From Cyrtodaria siliqua (lineage: Eukaryota; Mollusca; Bivalvia; Adapedonta; Hiatellidae), in the NCBI GenBank assembly GCA_037043455.1, contig JAWPHD010004347.1, forward strand, positions 1 through 64,000: a DNA stretch of 64,000 nt. Reading direction: 5' to 3'. How positions within the stretch are numbered: the stretch's first letter is position 1; the number at the start of each line of letters is the position of its first letter. The notes beneath the pieces were generated by a model that made no database searches, was not told the origin of the DNA, and saw only the letters and a program-made list of their open reading frames with translations. This document shows positions 36,366 to 47,107 of this stretch, in pieces. Made by a program: the position numbers and the translations under genes.

Positions 36366-37289
36366 GAAAACCTGGTTTTCGTGGAATTTCCACGTTTCTT
36401 TTTTTTATTTGTAATTGTCAACAATCAAAACACTTTAACCATGAACGAGTTGAGCACTAGATCAACTAGTCACAATGAGACAACATGAATATGTTGTTTT
36501 AAGTTTGGCATCTGTTTTGTATAGTGTTATACTATATGGTAGACATCTGAACTAGTATTGTAATGGATCACTAATTAGAATGTTGTTTCATGATTAGAAT
36601 GTGAGGAATTGGGAAAATATCATGGTTAGAATATGAAAATTGGGTAAATTATCATAGTTATGAACAAAAAGACAACGTAATGGTAATATAAAAGCAATTG
36701 GATTGAAAGACTAGCGTCTGTGAAGGTAATCTCAGTTTATAGCGATGTAAATTTACATTAGAAGGGTTTAATGTTAGATGTATTTAATTATTGAAATCTG
36801 ATCAGTAGTTCATGAGAATAAGTAGCAGTGGAGCAGACCTATTCAAACTCTTTTAGAAGATGGTTCAGTTAAAGTTTCATCAACTCTGTTTAATGATTGA
36901 ATAGGTGTTGCTAATTTTAAAATCAGACAGCACCAAAAAGAAATACATATATAAATGTACACACAAACATAGTAATATTCAAACACAATTTCCTTGATAT
37001 TATTCTTAAAATTAAAATTAATTATTGAACAAATGCAAGTTATTTAGAAAAACTAACGGGGCGACGCGTGCTTTAAAAACTCAAGATTGCCGGTTGTCCC
37101 TTTAATAAAGTTTAACATCAATCAATAATCAGTGACGATACAGATTTGGAACCAGCTGTATTCGTATGCTGAGAACAGCTTTATAGACTGTACATCAAAT
37201 TATTGTAGTAAAAACCTGTTAGAACCAATTCTACGCGCATGAATTAAAGACTGTATCAATAAAATTGCAACATATTGTAAGTAGTAGAA
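36366..37289. other. Single-copy AT-rich DNA
   Basis: No gene, repeat or RNA recognised. Confidence 0.4.
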
Positions 37290-38010
37290 GATCCATAAAA
37301 TGCAAAGGAAAAGGAAGCTTGGGATTGCATTTTGGTTCTCTGGGGTTAAGGTCAAGGACACTGTTACTAAACTAGAAATTTATTACTGCTCAGTAACTTT
37401 ACTTAAGAATGAGATATAGGGCCCGGAAACTTGTGTAAATAGCTGATAATAAAAGAAAGCTTGTGGTTGCATTTGGGTCAATGGGCCAAGGTCAAGGACA
37501 CTGTTACTAAAAAGAGAAAAACAGTTTCTGCTCAATAACTTTACTTAGGAATGAGATATTGATCCGAAACATGCTTTGTAGGTCGGCTATATAAAATGGA
37601 AGCATGGGATTGCAATTGGGGTCACTGAGGTCAAGGTCACTGTTACTAAAATAGAAAATCGGTTTTCGCTCAATACATTTACTTAGTAGAAATGAGATAA
37701 TGGCATGACTTTTTCTGTGTAAGTAGCCTGTATGAAAAGGAAGCTTGGGATTGCATTTGAGGTCACTGGGGTAAAGGTCAATGTAACTGTTACTAAAAAT
37801 TGAAAATTGTTTACCGACCAATAACTTTAGTTTTCCATGGGGGATGTAAACGAAACGATTGTTTCCCTATCAATAATTTGTTCCCCTCGAAGGATTTTAA
37901 CGAAACTTTATCAAAGGTAAGGCTCATGGAACGGAAGCTTGGGATTGCTATTTGGGTAATTTGGCACAAGTTAAGGTATCTTGTTACAATTTTTACAGAA
38001 CGGATATTTC
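37290..38010. repeat. ~150-bp tandem module (locus 2)
   Basis: Five units of the same family as 35775-36365, with increasing divergence to the right (units with GATTTTAACGAAAC and CTCATGGAA(C/A)GGAAGCTT resemble those at 52085-52660). Confidence 0.85.
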
Positions 38011-39378
38011 CTGACGTGCCCAACATTTAGAGGGTGCTTGGTCTTGACGTGGCCGCCGATGTTATAGCCTATTATTACATATATACCTAAATACAGTAAC
38101 AAAATAAACATATATTTGCAAAATAACCAACTCGCGCACGTGCTGTTATTTAGGTACAGCGGCCAAAAATCAATATAATATGGATCTTTGGCACACCCAA
38201 ATCCATATTGGCACACCCTCTGTATAGAATGTATCTCGATTTTTTTTCTTAAATCTACAGCATTACTTTCAGAAATAATGCATGTACCTTCTGAATTCCA
38301 TGTAAGCAGAACGTTTCCACGAAAACGCACTTACAAAAAAAAAATGATTGAAAAAACGTTGGAGACGTTGTCAAACCTTATTTTGACACTTGATGGTTTA
38401 ATAGCTTTGCAAATTCGGCAAAAAAATGCATCGCAGTCAGTGAGGAAGACACTAGGGAATATGTAGAAAGCATGAAAAATTCCAACACGAAGACGAAAAC
38501 CAAATCCGTTTGAAAAAAGTTCAAGATTGGCTGCTGAGCATTGGAGAAGAACGTTGCATTGAAGAAGTGCCTCCTGTTCTACTGAATATGTACCTTGCCA
38601 GGTTGTTCTTAAGTATCCGGAAAAAGGATAACTCAGAATACGAACAAGATTCTATAAAATCGATACAATCAAGTGTTCACAGATATTAAACTGATAAAAA
38701 CTATGGAGGGAATATACTGGACGATGATGTTTTTAAACATTCAAGAGACGTATTACTATTAGTATCCGAAAGAAAAGCTCAAAAACAAGCGGGACGAGGG
38801 AACAAATAAGAGCCGGATGATCCGTTCACAGACGAAGAACTCGACATCCTCAGAAGCAAAGCACTTTTAGGAAAAGGTAAACAAACGAAATTTAAGACAA
38901 CATATTTCAGTAGAAAGTCAATACAAACATACATTGGTAACCGTTGTCAATGTAAACGATCTAAAAATAGATACTTTTACAAGGGAGGTAATACCGGTCA
39001 GCTGTCCTCGTAACTCTTTGACAGGAACGGAGGTTCTGCACGGGGTAATTCTTAATAGGCACACAATATAGTGAGTCCATTACCATGACAAAATATTAAT
39101 AATATTTTGAAGCAAAATAAGAATACATCTGATATTTATTTAATATAAGACTTATTGCAACTTAATAATGCATATTTCAGACAACCCCGAAGCACTTATC
39201 AACTCTGTGTGGCTTAATAATACTCTGCATTTTGGATTGAGGAGTATACAAGAACACCCTACCATGTTGTGGGGTGACCTGGATTTGGGTGAAACCACCA
39301 CTGAACGGGCTACTAAAACCAGGAATGATTCTACGACAGATCCGAGGAAATTCATCCCAAAGATGTTCGACCAAACAG

Positions 39379-40268
39379 GTAATCTATTTATATTAGAGAA
39401 AAATTGGCCCTGTCCCAATTTAAGTAAACAGATTTTGCGACTTTTTTTAAGTGTTTTACGAATGTTTTTCTATCGTCTAGGTCCCTGTTTCGGTGACGTA
39501 CCTGTTGCGTTGACTTTTGTTTATCGCGTGCCTAATTTTTTATCGGAAGTCTAATGACGTCATCAGTTTTGCTGTATTTTGTGTAAACATTGAAACATCA
39601 CGTCTGCCATCTTGAACCAAAAAATGTGCTTCAAAAGGGTTATTAAATGCTTATTTTATGAATTGGTATGAAATATGTGCCTTAACTTGTGCAAATATAC
39701 TGTAAACATGTTAGTTTTATTGTTATCAAATGTTTCGAAAGTTTATATTGGTGAAAATATTTGGCTAACCCTGTACATTAGAAAGTCATCGAAACAGGTA
39801 AACGTCATCAGTTTGTGTGTATACAACTACTGCATTACAACATGGCAGAGATCTCGGTAAATACAGCATTGTTTGGAATGTGTTTTTACAACATACCAGG
39901 GATTGAATTAATGTAAAAGCAAGAAATGATAATATATTAATTACTTCGATTATTTAATGTAATACGGAAGTCACTTGTAATAGCTGTCACCGAAACTGGG
40001 ACTTCCTTGATATGTAAAATTGCAAAAGAGGACACGTCCCTATAAGGCGACGTGTTCACATGTAAAAAAATATCCCAACATCGGCAAATTTTTGAAAAAA
40101 CATGGAAGCCAACAACGATCGTTATTTTGGTACGAATTCAGCGATTTTGAGCAAGAGGACACATATGCATATCTACAATAACACAAGGGGAAGGTATATA
40201 TGTATATAAAGTTACCTGTCAGATCCTAATTATATATGAAATCTTCGATTTATATTTGCACCTCATTA
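39379..40268. other. First part of pseudogene intron 2
   Basis: No repeat family or exon recognised. TATAAGGCG(A/G)(C/T)GTGTxCACAT near 40040 echoes the palindrome at 41649-42546, suggesting a shared source element. Confidence 0.4.
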
Positions 40269-40530
40269 TTTTCTCTTTTTTTACGGCGACCATTTAAAAA
40301 CAAATCACCTATAATTTGTTGAACGCCAGTCAAAATTGTGCGACCAACTTTGCAACAACACATGTGATTGGTCGGTTTTCAACAATTGGCGCACGACTCA
40401 TGATTTTCTCTTTTTTTACGGCGACCATTTAAAAACAAATCACCTATAATTTGTTGAACGCCAGTCAAAATTGTGCGACCAACTTTGCAACAACACATGT
40501 GACTGGTCGGTTTTCAACAATTGGCGCACG
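40269..40530. repeat. ~131-bp tandem duplication
   Basis: Two adjacent, nearly identical copies starting ATTTTCTCTTTTTTTACGGC and containing CACCTATAATTTGTTGAACG and TCGGTTTTCAACAATTGGCG. The copies differ at one position in the interior (GTGATTGG against GTGACTGG) and at the right edge. Confidence 0.92.
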
Positions 40531-41195
40531 CAGTCTGGTATTATATTATGGACTTCTACTTATGTTGATAGGGAAGCAGTCAAGAAGAAATAATACAATG
40601 AATGAAATTTTATTGGTTACAATTACAATAACAAGGTCAACTTTACTACATCCTTATTGCGTCACATATTTTTGATGTGTTATTGTGGCAATATGTATTA
40701 TTGTTGCAATCAGTCAGTGTTAAATATTTATGTGTGAACAATCCAGCAAGGGATTGCAACTTGTTAGTGCTGCTGTTTTTTATTGTTGAGTCGGTATATC
40801 ATCCGTTTGATAAAATCTTCATGGTATCCATACTATCTGATGAAGAAATTCAGGTTTGTCCTGAAAATAAAACAAGGATAAACATTTATATCATTGTCAC
40901 TTTATTTGTTCGTTAATATATAGTGTTAATCTTACAAATATACAATTCCCCACTCCCCCAAACCCTATTGAAAAGAAATAAACATACTCAATGTGTAGTC
41001 TGATGCTATTGTCCCTGCGAATTGTTTTGTTGGAAAGATATCAGCCATACAATATGCAACATAAGAAACAATGGTCTGTTACAATGCTACTTTGGACATT
41101 TATGGGCAAAACGTTGGTGCTAAATGAAAAGTTTGATACTATTCATTCCTTTCAATTCTACCCGAAACCTCGGTGTCAAAAATTAAAAAAAGACA
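40531..41195. other. Intronic DNA without recognisable features
   Basis: AT-rich; short open frames lack any known motif. Confidence 0.4.
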
Positions 41196-41690
41196 AATAG
41201 TACATGCTTTTTCATTCCCTTCAGAACATGCAACATTGACAAAATATATTAAAATTGGTATGTGTTCTTTTAGACCCTTCGGAACTTACAACATCAATGA
41301 AAAATGTTTAAATTGCAATACCTTCTTTTTCATTCCCTTCATAACTTGCAATATTGACAAAATATATTTAAATTGGCCACTGGGAGCTCGACTTTTAAGT
41401 GAGGAAGTGTCAATTCTTTCGGATGGCGGGAGGTGTACAGTACTGGTTCTACCCAGGAAAAGCGGGTGGTCTGCCTCCACCAGAAAAACTCGACCGTCAT
41501 ATATAACCCTAAATAATTAATTGTAATACATTCTTTTTCATTCCCTTCAGAACTTGCAACATTGACAAAATATATTTAAATTGGCCACTGGGTGCTCGAC
41601 TTTTAAGTGAGGAAGTGTCAATTCTTACGGATGGCGGGAGGTGTATTCTTTTTCATTCCCTTCAGAACTTGCAACATTGAACGTGTTCAT
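41196..41690. repeat. Tandem modules with a duplicated SINE fragment
   Basis: The module CATTCCCTTCAGAACTTGCA + ACATTGACAAAATATATTTA + AATTGG occurs five times. Two of the copies run directly into SINE sequence (GCTCGACTTTTAAGTGAGGA, TCAATTCTT, GGATGGCGGGAGGTGTA): long at 41384-41513 and cut short at 41590-41645. The SINE fragment was therefore copied together with its flank. Confidence 0.85.
41384..41513 (+). repeat. SINE fragment (5'-truncated)
   Basis: Lacks the tRNA-like head. It retains the body GTGAGGAAGTGTCAATTCTT, GTACTGGTTCTACCCAGG, GGTGGTCTGCCTCCACCAGA and CGACCGTCATAT, matching the full-length SINE at 50688-50986. Confidence 0.8.
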
Positions 41691-42546
41691 TTTTCAAAAA
41701 AAACATTCAAAAAAGCATAATTCACCAACATTGGTCTTGTCCAGATTTCAAAAATAAACAAAAAAACATAATTCACCAACATGATCTGTGTCAACAAGAG
41801 ACAAAAAAAGCATAATACACCACATGATCTGTGTCCATATTTTCAAAAACGTGATATGTTACCCCCCAAAAGCAATCCAAGCCCCTTTTTCTTAGTATTT
41901 GTCCCCAAAGGAAGCCATTTCCCCGGAATAAACCTTCCATGTGTCACATTATAACAACTGTTAAAATGTGGACACGGCTGTATAAGGCGATGTGTCTACA
42001 TTTTCAAAAATACGCTTTTCATAAGAAAAACATCAGTTTTTAACATGTGAACACGGCTCTTTAAGACGGTGTGTCCACATTTTCAAAAATAGGCTTTTAA
42101 TAATAAAAACATCAGTTTTAAAAGGTGGACACAGCTCTATAAGGCGGTATGTTCACATTTTCAAAAATACACATTTCATTAGAAAAACATCATATTTTGA
42201 AAATTTGGACAACCGCCTTAGCCGTGTCCACATTTTAAAAGTTGTTATAATGTGACACATGGAAGGTTTTTGCGGGAAAAGGGTTTCCTTTGGGGACAAA
42301 TACTAACAAAAGTGGGCTTGGATTACCTTTTTGGCGTAAAATATCAAGTTTTCGTTTGTCTGTTTGCGTGTTTGTTTTTGTGTTTTGTGGTTGACTGTCG
42401 TCCTTGAATGCTGCTTTCCCTGTCCGATACTTTTATCCCTCTTTGGAAATGTGGACACAGATCCTGTTTGTGATTTACGCTTTTTTGAATGTTTTTTTGG
42501 AAAAATAGACACGTTCTATGTTGCAAGTTCTGAAGGGAATGAAAAA
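41649..42546. mobile_element. Fold-back element: long imperfect palindrome
   Basis: The left arm starts at about 41649 (TTTTTCATTCCCTTCAGAAC). The right arm is its reverse complement, ending at about 42546. Matching inner landmarks are CCTTCCATGTGTCACATTAT and ACAACT near 41935-41960, mirrored at 42240-42262, and TTTGTCCCCAAAGGAA, mirrored at 42285-42302. The centre (about 41970-42230) holds three ~85-bp direct units with GTGGACAC(G/A)GCT, TATAAGGCG and ATTTTCAAAAATA. The right arm carries an extra ~100 bp (42352-42455) that the left arm lacks. Confidence 0.8.
42352..42455 (+). mobile_element. Short retroelement fragment inside the palindrome
   Basis: GTCTGTTTGCGTGTTTGTTT, TGGTTG and CTTTCCCTGTCCGATACTTT are the reverse complement of 43050-43125, a stretch in the 3' part of the nearby RT element. 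A piece of that family therefore lies in the right arm in the opposite orientation. Confidence 0.6.
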
Positions 42547-42905
42547 TAATGTTTCGAAAAAAACAACGTCTTTCGAAATTCGAGCGATGTGCTTTTCGTT
42601 AATCATCGAATATTCGCCTAGGAAATGACTTGTTCTTAACATCGGCCCTTTTTAGTGCATTAAAAACAAACTACCAAAAGCTATCAGTTGATGTTGCGTT
42701 AAAAGCATCTTTAAATGGATGAGGAAACAGATAAGCTTTTTCCGTTCGATCAGCTGTGATAAAAAGGTGTAGCACACCCATTGCAACGCAGAAAATGTCA
42801 GCCTGGGGTAGTCGCATAATGGCGGTCAATAAATAATTCTCTTTTTTTTTTTGTAAAAAAATGGCGTTTTCACTAAAGTGATATTTTTGGTTGATATCAT
42901 ATTGT
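42547..42905. other. Intronic DNA without recognisable features
   Basis: A minus-strand open frame (42928-42671) ends in FPHPFKDAFNATSTDSFW, which I do not recognise. Confidence 0.35.
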
Positions 42906-44225
42906 TGATCTATTCTAGGGTGCACCAAACCTCACACTTACCCTACTGTCATCCCATTAAAACAGGACAGTGTAAAGAAATCCGCGCCATAATTTAATAT
43001 CTTACCAGCAAGGCAGCATCAATAGGCAATATAAGTAAAAGAAATATAAAAAGATCGGACAGGGAAAGTAGCATTGAAGGAGGACAGCCAACCACCAAAC
43101 ACAGAAACAAACACGCAAACAGACAAACAAGAAGGCAAAAGCAATAATAAATGCAAACGACATCACAAACACAAAAGGGTTGACAATAGGGCTACCGCCT
43201 TGGAACGGTCAGTGGCAAAGTAGGCCACTGGGGGTTGATCAATGAATGTTATACAATCCCTGTAGGATGTAAAATAACAACACAAATATGCTCGTGTAAA
43301 TATAATACAAAAAACAATAGCCTAGAAAGCCACAATGAAGGTACTCAGTGACTTGGCAGAAGCCAGAGCAACAAGAGAATAAACCATTAAGTGCACGACA
43401 AGAAAGATCATAGACAAACGCCACCGTCCCAATGGGCTTTAGGTAAGCGTCATCATAGGGTCCACAGCCTGTCCGATCATCTCATAATTAGAGGAAAGCA
43501 TAGTGGCGAACTGTAAAAGGTTCCACCACCAAGCATGCAGTACGTTGCAAAATGATAGGGTCATAACCTCTTTTGACAAACATTTTAACATGTTTAACAA
43601 AGATAGTATGAAAGTGATCATGACCAAGAATCTTACGAAGTTTATAAATCACCTCACAATAGAAGTTATGTTGTGATAGTCCTTGTCGCAGAAGAGTCAT
43701 TAAATTACTTTTATATTTGGAAAGAAGATCAGGGTTACGATAATACAATTTTGCAAAGGTGTTACGAAGTTTCTGGTAACGGTAACCCTGATTGAGTAGC
43801 ATTTTAGTTATACAAAGGTTACGATTATTAAAGTCCTCAACTCGAGTACAAGCTCTTGAAAAACAAATAAGTTGAGACACATACACCCCATAAGAAGTAT
43901 CTCGGGGAACATCCCCATCCAAGTGGGGATAATTAACAATGTCAAAATTAAAATCATCTCACTTGTCATAGATTTTGCTAATTATTTCACCATTTTCAAT
44001 CGAGAGATCTAAATCAAGAAAAGAAGCGTTATTATCAGATATATTAACTTTGTTAAGCTGAAGTTCTTTTGGATAAATATTATTAACAATTAATACAAGA
44101 TAATGAGGAAAGTTAAGGAAAACCCTAATAAAATTGGCCAAAATGTCGATAATCACAAAACCTTCAACGTGGTATTTGAAACAGTTATTCATTTTTAATT
44201 TGGATCTAGATATGAATGACAACAT
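42906..44225 (-). mobile_element. 5'-truncated retroelement with RT 3' end and long 3' UTR
   Basis: Minus-strand element. The coding remnant is 44225-43488 and the noncoding 3' part extends down to about 42906, sharing several blocks with 4316-4745. 5' truncation and dispersed 3' ends indicate copying by target-primed or similar retrotransposition. Confidence 0.7.
43488..44225 (-). pseudogene. Retrotransposon reverse-transcriptase C-terminal region
   Basis: Minus-strand frame of about 245 codons broken by one in-frame TGA. The upstream part ends ASFLDLDLSIENGEIISKIYDK-stop, and the same frame continues DDFNFDIVNYPHLDGDVP, SYGVYVSQLICFSRACTRVE, DFNNRNLCITKMLLNQGYRY and a basic helical tail to RHYAFL. 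From memory the block L-D-L-x-L-...-K-x-Y-D-K-R-D-D-F-N-F followed by Y-G-V-Y-x-S-Q-L-I-R is typical of a large intronless RT family in marine invertebrates. The TGA sits where that family has arginine (CGA to TGA would be a CpG transition). The catalytic YxDD region is missing upstream, so the copy is truncated. I cannot place it confidently among LINE or Penelope-like clades. Confidence 0.75.
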
Positions 44226-44278
44226 GGCATTAACATTTTAATTCACACACAACTCAATGCAACAATCAATGGGCGTGT

Positions 44279-44615
44279 TACACCTATAAGGCGGGATCTG
44301 TGAATTGTAATTTTCTCTCAGATTATTACTCAACTGGCATTTTTCCTTTTGGATGATTATTTATCTTCAAAAAAATACTTCACACTCTTTTTAAAAGCGG
44401 TTTTGAATATTTTTTTTGCTATTTTTTACCGCGGAAAGCCGTAATTTGGAGTTTCAGATTCTTAATGTCTTTAAATGATGGCATGAAGAAATATTTTCAC
44501 TAAAACTAGGCTTGTTTGGTATCAACATGTAGATATATGTATTTGTCATCATAATTTAGCATTACTGATTTTAAAATCCTGCCACAAAATCATTCCCCTT
44601 ACCCCCTAAAATCAT
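44279..44615. repeat. ~340-bp dispersed repeat, copy 1
   Basis: Starts TATAAGGCGGGATCTGTGAA and ends CCTTACCCCCTAAAATCATG. The second copy is at 45078-45412 (offset about 800 bp) with roughly 90% identity by eye and small indels. Confidence 0.85.
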
Positions 44616-45077
44616 GCTGCCCAATCATTAAAACGTTTTTAAGCACAAAGCTAGTACCATACTTGCATTTAGGAGTATTTGGGATGCCTATATATTCATG
44701 TAGTGTTACCAAATTAAGGTATGATGCCACCAAAAGTGAAAAATTGCCTTGAAAATTGGATTCTGGCTTGAAAATTAGCACATTTTGCAAAGAGCAGTTT
44801 TGGTAGATAAACCTCTTGATTTCTTCATGTTTATTGACTTTATGGAGTATTTAATCCATTATATCAAGTTTAGATATGCCAAATGTCATTTTGTAAAACA
44901 GTTAAGGTACGGTTAAACAGAAAAATATGTACACTGATTTTTGTCGCTGTCCACCGCTGTTCTTTTTTGAAACGCGTATATCTTGATCGATTCTCAGTCG
45001 ATTCGCAAAAACCTTGCATTATAGTCTAGGCTTTGTCAGAATAGTTGCTTTGAAAATTTACTCACAGTTAAGTATTC
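44616..45077. other. Spacer between the ~340-bp repeats
   Basis: No recognisable gene or repeat. Confidence 0.4.
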
Positions 45078-45412
45078 TTATAAGGCGGGATCTGTGAATT
45101 GTCTTTTTCTCTCAAATTCTTACTCAACTGGCATTATTTATCTTCAAAAAAATGCTTCACTCTCTTTTAAAACCGGTTTTGAATTTTATTTTACTATTTT
45201 TCACCGCGAAAATCCGTAATTTGGAGTTTCAGATTGTTAATGTCTTTAAATGATGACATGGAGAAACATTTTCCTCTAAAACTAGGCTTTTTTGGTGTCA
45301 ACATGTAGATATGTGTATTTGTCATCATAATATAGCATTACTAATTTTAAAATCCTGCTTTTGTAGGTATGACCCCACAAAATCCTTCCCCTTACCCCCT
45401 AAAATCATGTAT
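45078..45412. repeat. ~340-bp dispersed repeat, copy 2
   Basis: Same orientation as copy 1. It carries a 9-17 nt extra segment (TTTTGTAGGTATGA) before ACCCCACAAAATC. Confidence 0.85.
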
Positions 45413-46490
45413 GGATTTAGGCCTAAAGGAGGAGGTTACATTGCCTAGAGTGAAATCTTTATTCATGTTTATAGAAATAATAGTAATAATTATATAATCA
45501 TATATTTTCAAATGATTCTTTGTGTTTTTCCACTCTCTCTCTATTTGTTTTGTATCTTATTCAGGTGACCCATATTGTCCTGTGAGCCTTTATAAGGCAT
45601 GTGCAGACAAGAGACCTGAATGTATGTGTCAACCAGATTCAAATTTCTAACTTTCTACTAATCCACACTTTGGACGAAATTGTAAGAATGGAGCCCTGCG
45701 GTTTGTATGTGCTCCTATGGGGAAAATAAACCTGGACAGATCGCCAAAACAATGAGCGAGAAAACTGGATTTCACATCACGACACGTGAATCAATCCGGC
45801 AGAAAAACATGCATAACAAAATTGCTTGATACAAACAGACCACCAACTGAGGTTGCACAATTGTCAGGACACAAAAACCTTCTGTCATTAAATCATTATA
45901 ACTCCTTAAACTTAGACAAACAAATGTAAATGTCAACCATTGTCCATGGTCATTCTGATACTAGTCGAGGATTAAGACACACAGTCCAGTCCGATTCAAT
46001 GGTTTCTGTCCCATGACTCTCTGCAAGAGCTGATGCCAATGGCGTTGAAGAAGCTGATTCTGACGAGGAATTACATTCTGCCTCCCAAGAAATTGAAAAT
46101 GCATTGCATATTATTAAGCAGTTTGAAGAAGAAAATGAATCAAACATTCGAAATGTCATTGATTTGCCGTTATTTCAAAGTCCAGTGGGCAGCGTGAAAC
46201 TGACAAGACAATGTTACCAACCACAGTCGCTGTTTACCAACTGCAGATTCAACCATGCTGTCACCATTGTATTCAAGAAGTAGATCATAATTATTTTTTT
46301 ATAAGAACATTATTTGTTAAAAATGATTTATTTGCTGTAATTATATAATTAAATGTAATTATTCGATTACATGTAATTATTTGAGTTTGTTCAGGTGGCG
46401 TGATAATCATACGCAAATATCTGTAAAAAAACTGTTTTTGTTTTGTTTTGGATACTTAGTTAAATATGTCATAAAAAGGTAATATTTAAT

Positions 46491-46568
46491 TATATGGCTA
46501 AGGTATGCCTCTTGGTCATATTGGCGCTGGATAATCGATATGACCAAGAGGCATGCCTTAGTCATATA
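46491..46568. other. 31-bp near-perfect hairpin
   Basis: Arms 46491-46521 and 46538-46568 are complementary at 29 of 31 positions, with a 16-nt loop. Both mismatches would be G-U pairs in RNA on one strand. The core is GGTATGCCTCTTGGTCATAT. It could be a tiny MITE or an RNA-forming hairpin; it lies about 200 bp after the recombinase pseudogene. Confidence 0.75.
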
Positions 46569-46606
46569 ATAACCTCTAATTATTTCTTCCTCTCGACGAT
46601 GTATGT

Positions 46607-46745
46607 TATAAGCTACTATTTCCTTCTGCATTTCCGCGGGGATGCAACTGAAGTTTCCTTCTGCATTTCCGCGGGGATGCAACTAAAGTTTCCTTCTGCA
46701 TTTCCGCGGGGATGCAACTGAAGTTTCCTTCAGTATTTCCGGTAT
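46607..46745. repeat. 36-bp minisatellite
   Basis: Three full copies plus a partial of AAGTTTCCTTCTGCATTTCC + GCGGGGATGCAACTGA. Confidence 0.9.
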
Positions 46746-46785
46746 TTAACTATTTTGTTATTACTGCGCGTTTCCGTGTTTGCTC

Positions 46786-47041
46786 TATACTCGGTTGCAA
46801 AAAAAAGTGGACACTGAGTTGTGTTTAGATTTAATTGTATAAAGTTGTTTTAGAATTAAATTGACAAATTCCAAAATGAATATGCCATGTTTTGTACCAA
46901 AGTTTTTACCATTCCATTGCCAATATCATGTTGTCATTTGTTTTTCAATAAGTCGAATTATTAAGGGACTGTCGCTTGATAAAGAGGATATGGTGTAAAG
47001 TAAAACGTTCAATGTGTCCATTTCTTTTGCAACTGAGTATA
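46786..47041. mobile_element. MITE with Tc1/mariner-like TIRs
   Basis: The left end TATACTCGGTTGCAAAAAAA + AGTGGACAC is matched on the other strand at the right end by TATACTCAGTTGCAAAAGAA + ATGGACAC. The outer TA is a plausible target duplication. The inside (~195 bp) is noncoding, so the element is non-autonomous. Confidence 0.85.
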
Positions 47042-47107
47042 CAACTTGTTACTATTGTTAATTAGTTAAAATAATTTAAGAAATACTTGAGTTTTAAAAA
47101 CTAAGGA

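Larger units (their letters stand above)
38408..46283 (+). pseudogene. Crypton/KIAA1958-like tyrosine-recombinase pseudogene (three exons)
   Basis: Exon A ~38408-38876, exon B 39181-39378 and exon C 45565-46283 are joined by two phase-1 GT-AG introns of 304 bp and 6186 bp; the reading continues exactly across both. Exon A shows SEEDTREYVESMKNSNTK, then (after a frameshift near 38509) VQDWLLSIGEERCIEEVPP, LNMYLARLFLSIRKKDNSEY and DPFTDEELDILRSKALLG. Exon B has VWLNNTLHFGLRSIQEHP, WGDLDLG and KPKMF-like IPKMFDQTG. Exon C carries GDPYCPVSLYKACADKRPE, then NQSGRKTCITKLLDT (box R), VAQLSGHKNLLSLNHYNS (box H-x-x-R-like His and candidate catalytic Tyr) and a tail ending NCRFNHAVTIVFKK. The domain order is that of DUF3504/Crypton-derived recombinase proteins. 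Two in-frame TAA codons in exon A (after SSVHRY and after AGRGNK), a TAA in exon C (after PDSNF) and two compensating frameshifts near 45735-45790 make it inactive. How the 5' end begins is unclear. Confidence 0.85.

Noticed and set aside
42671..42928. An 85-codon minus-strand open frame ending FPHPFKDAFNATSTDSFW.
   Set aside because: Reads somewhat protein-like, but I recognise no family and it abuts retroelement 3' sequence; not enough to call a gene.
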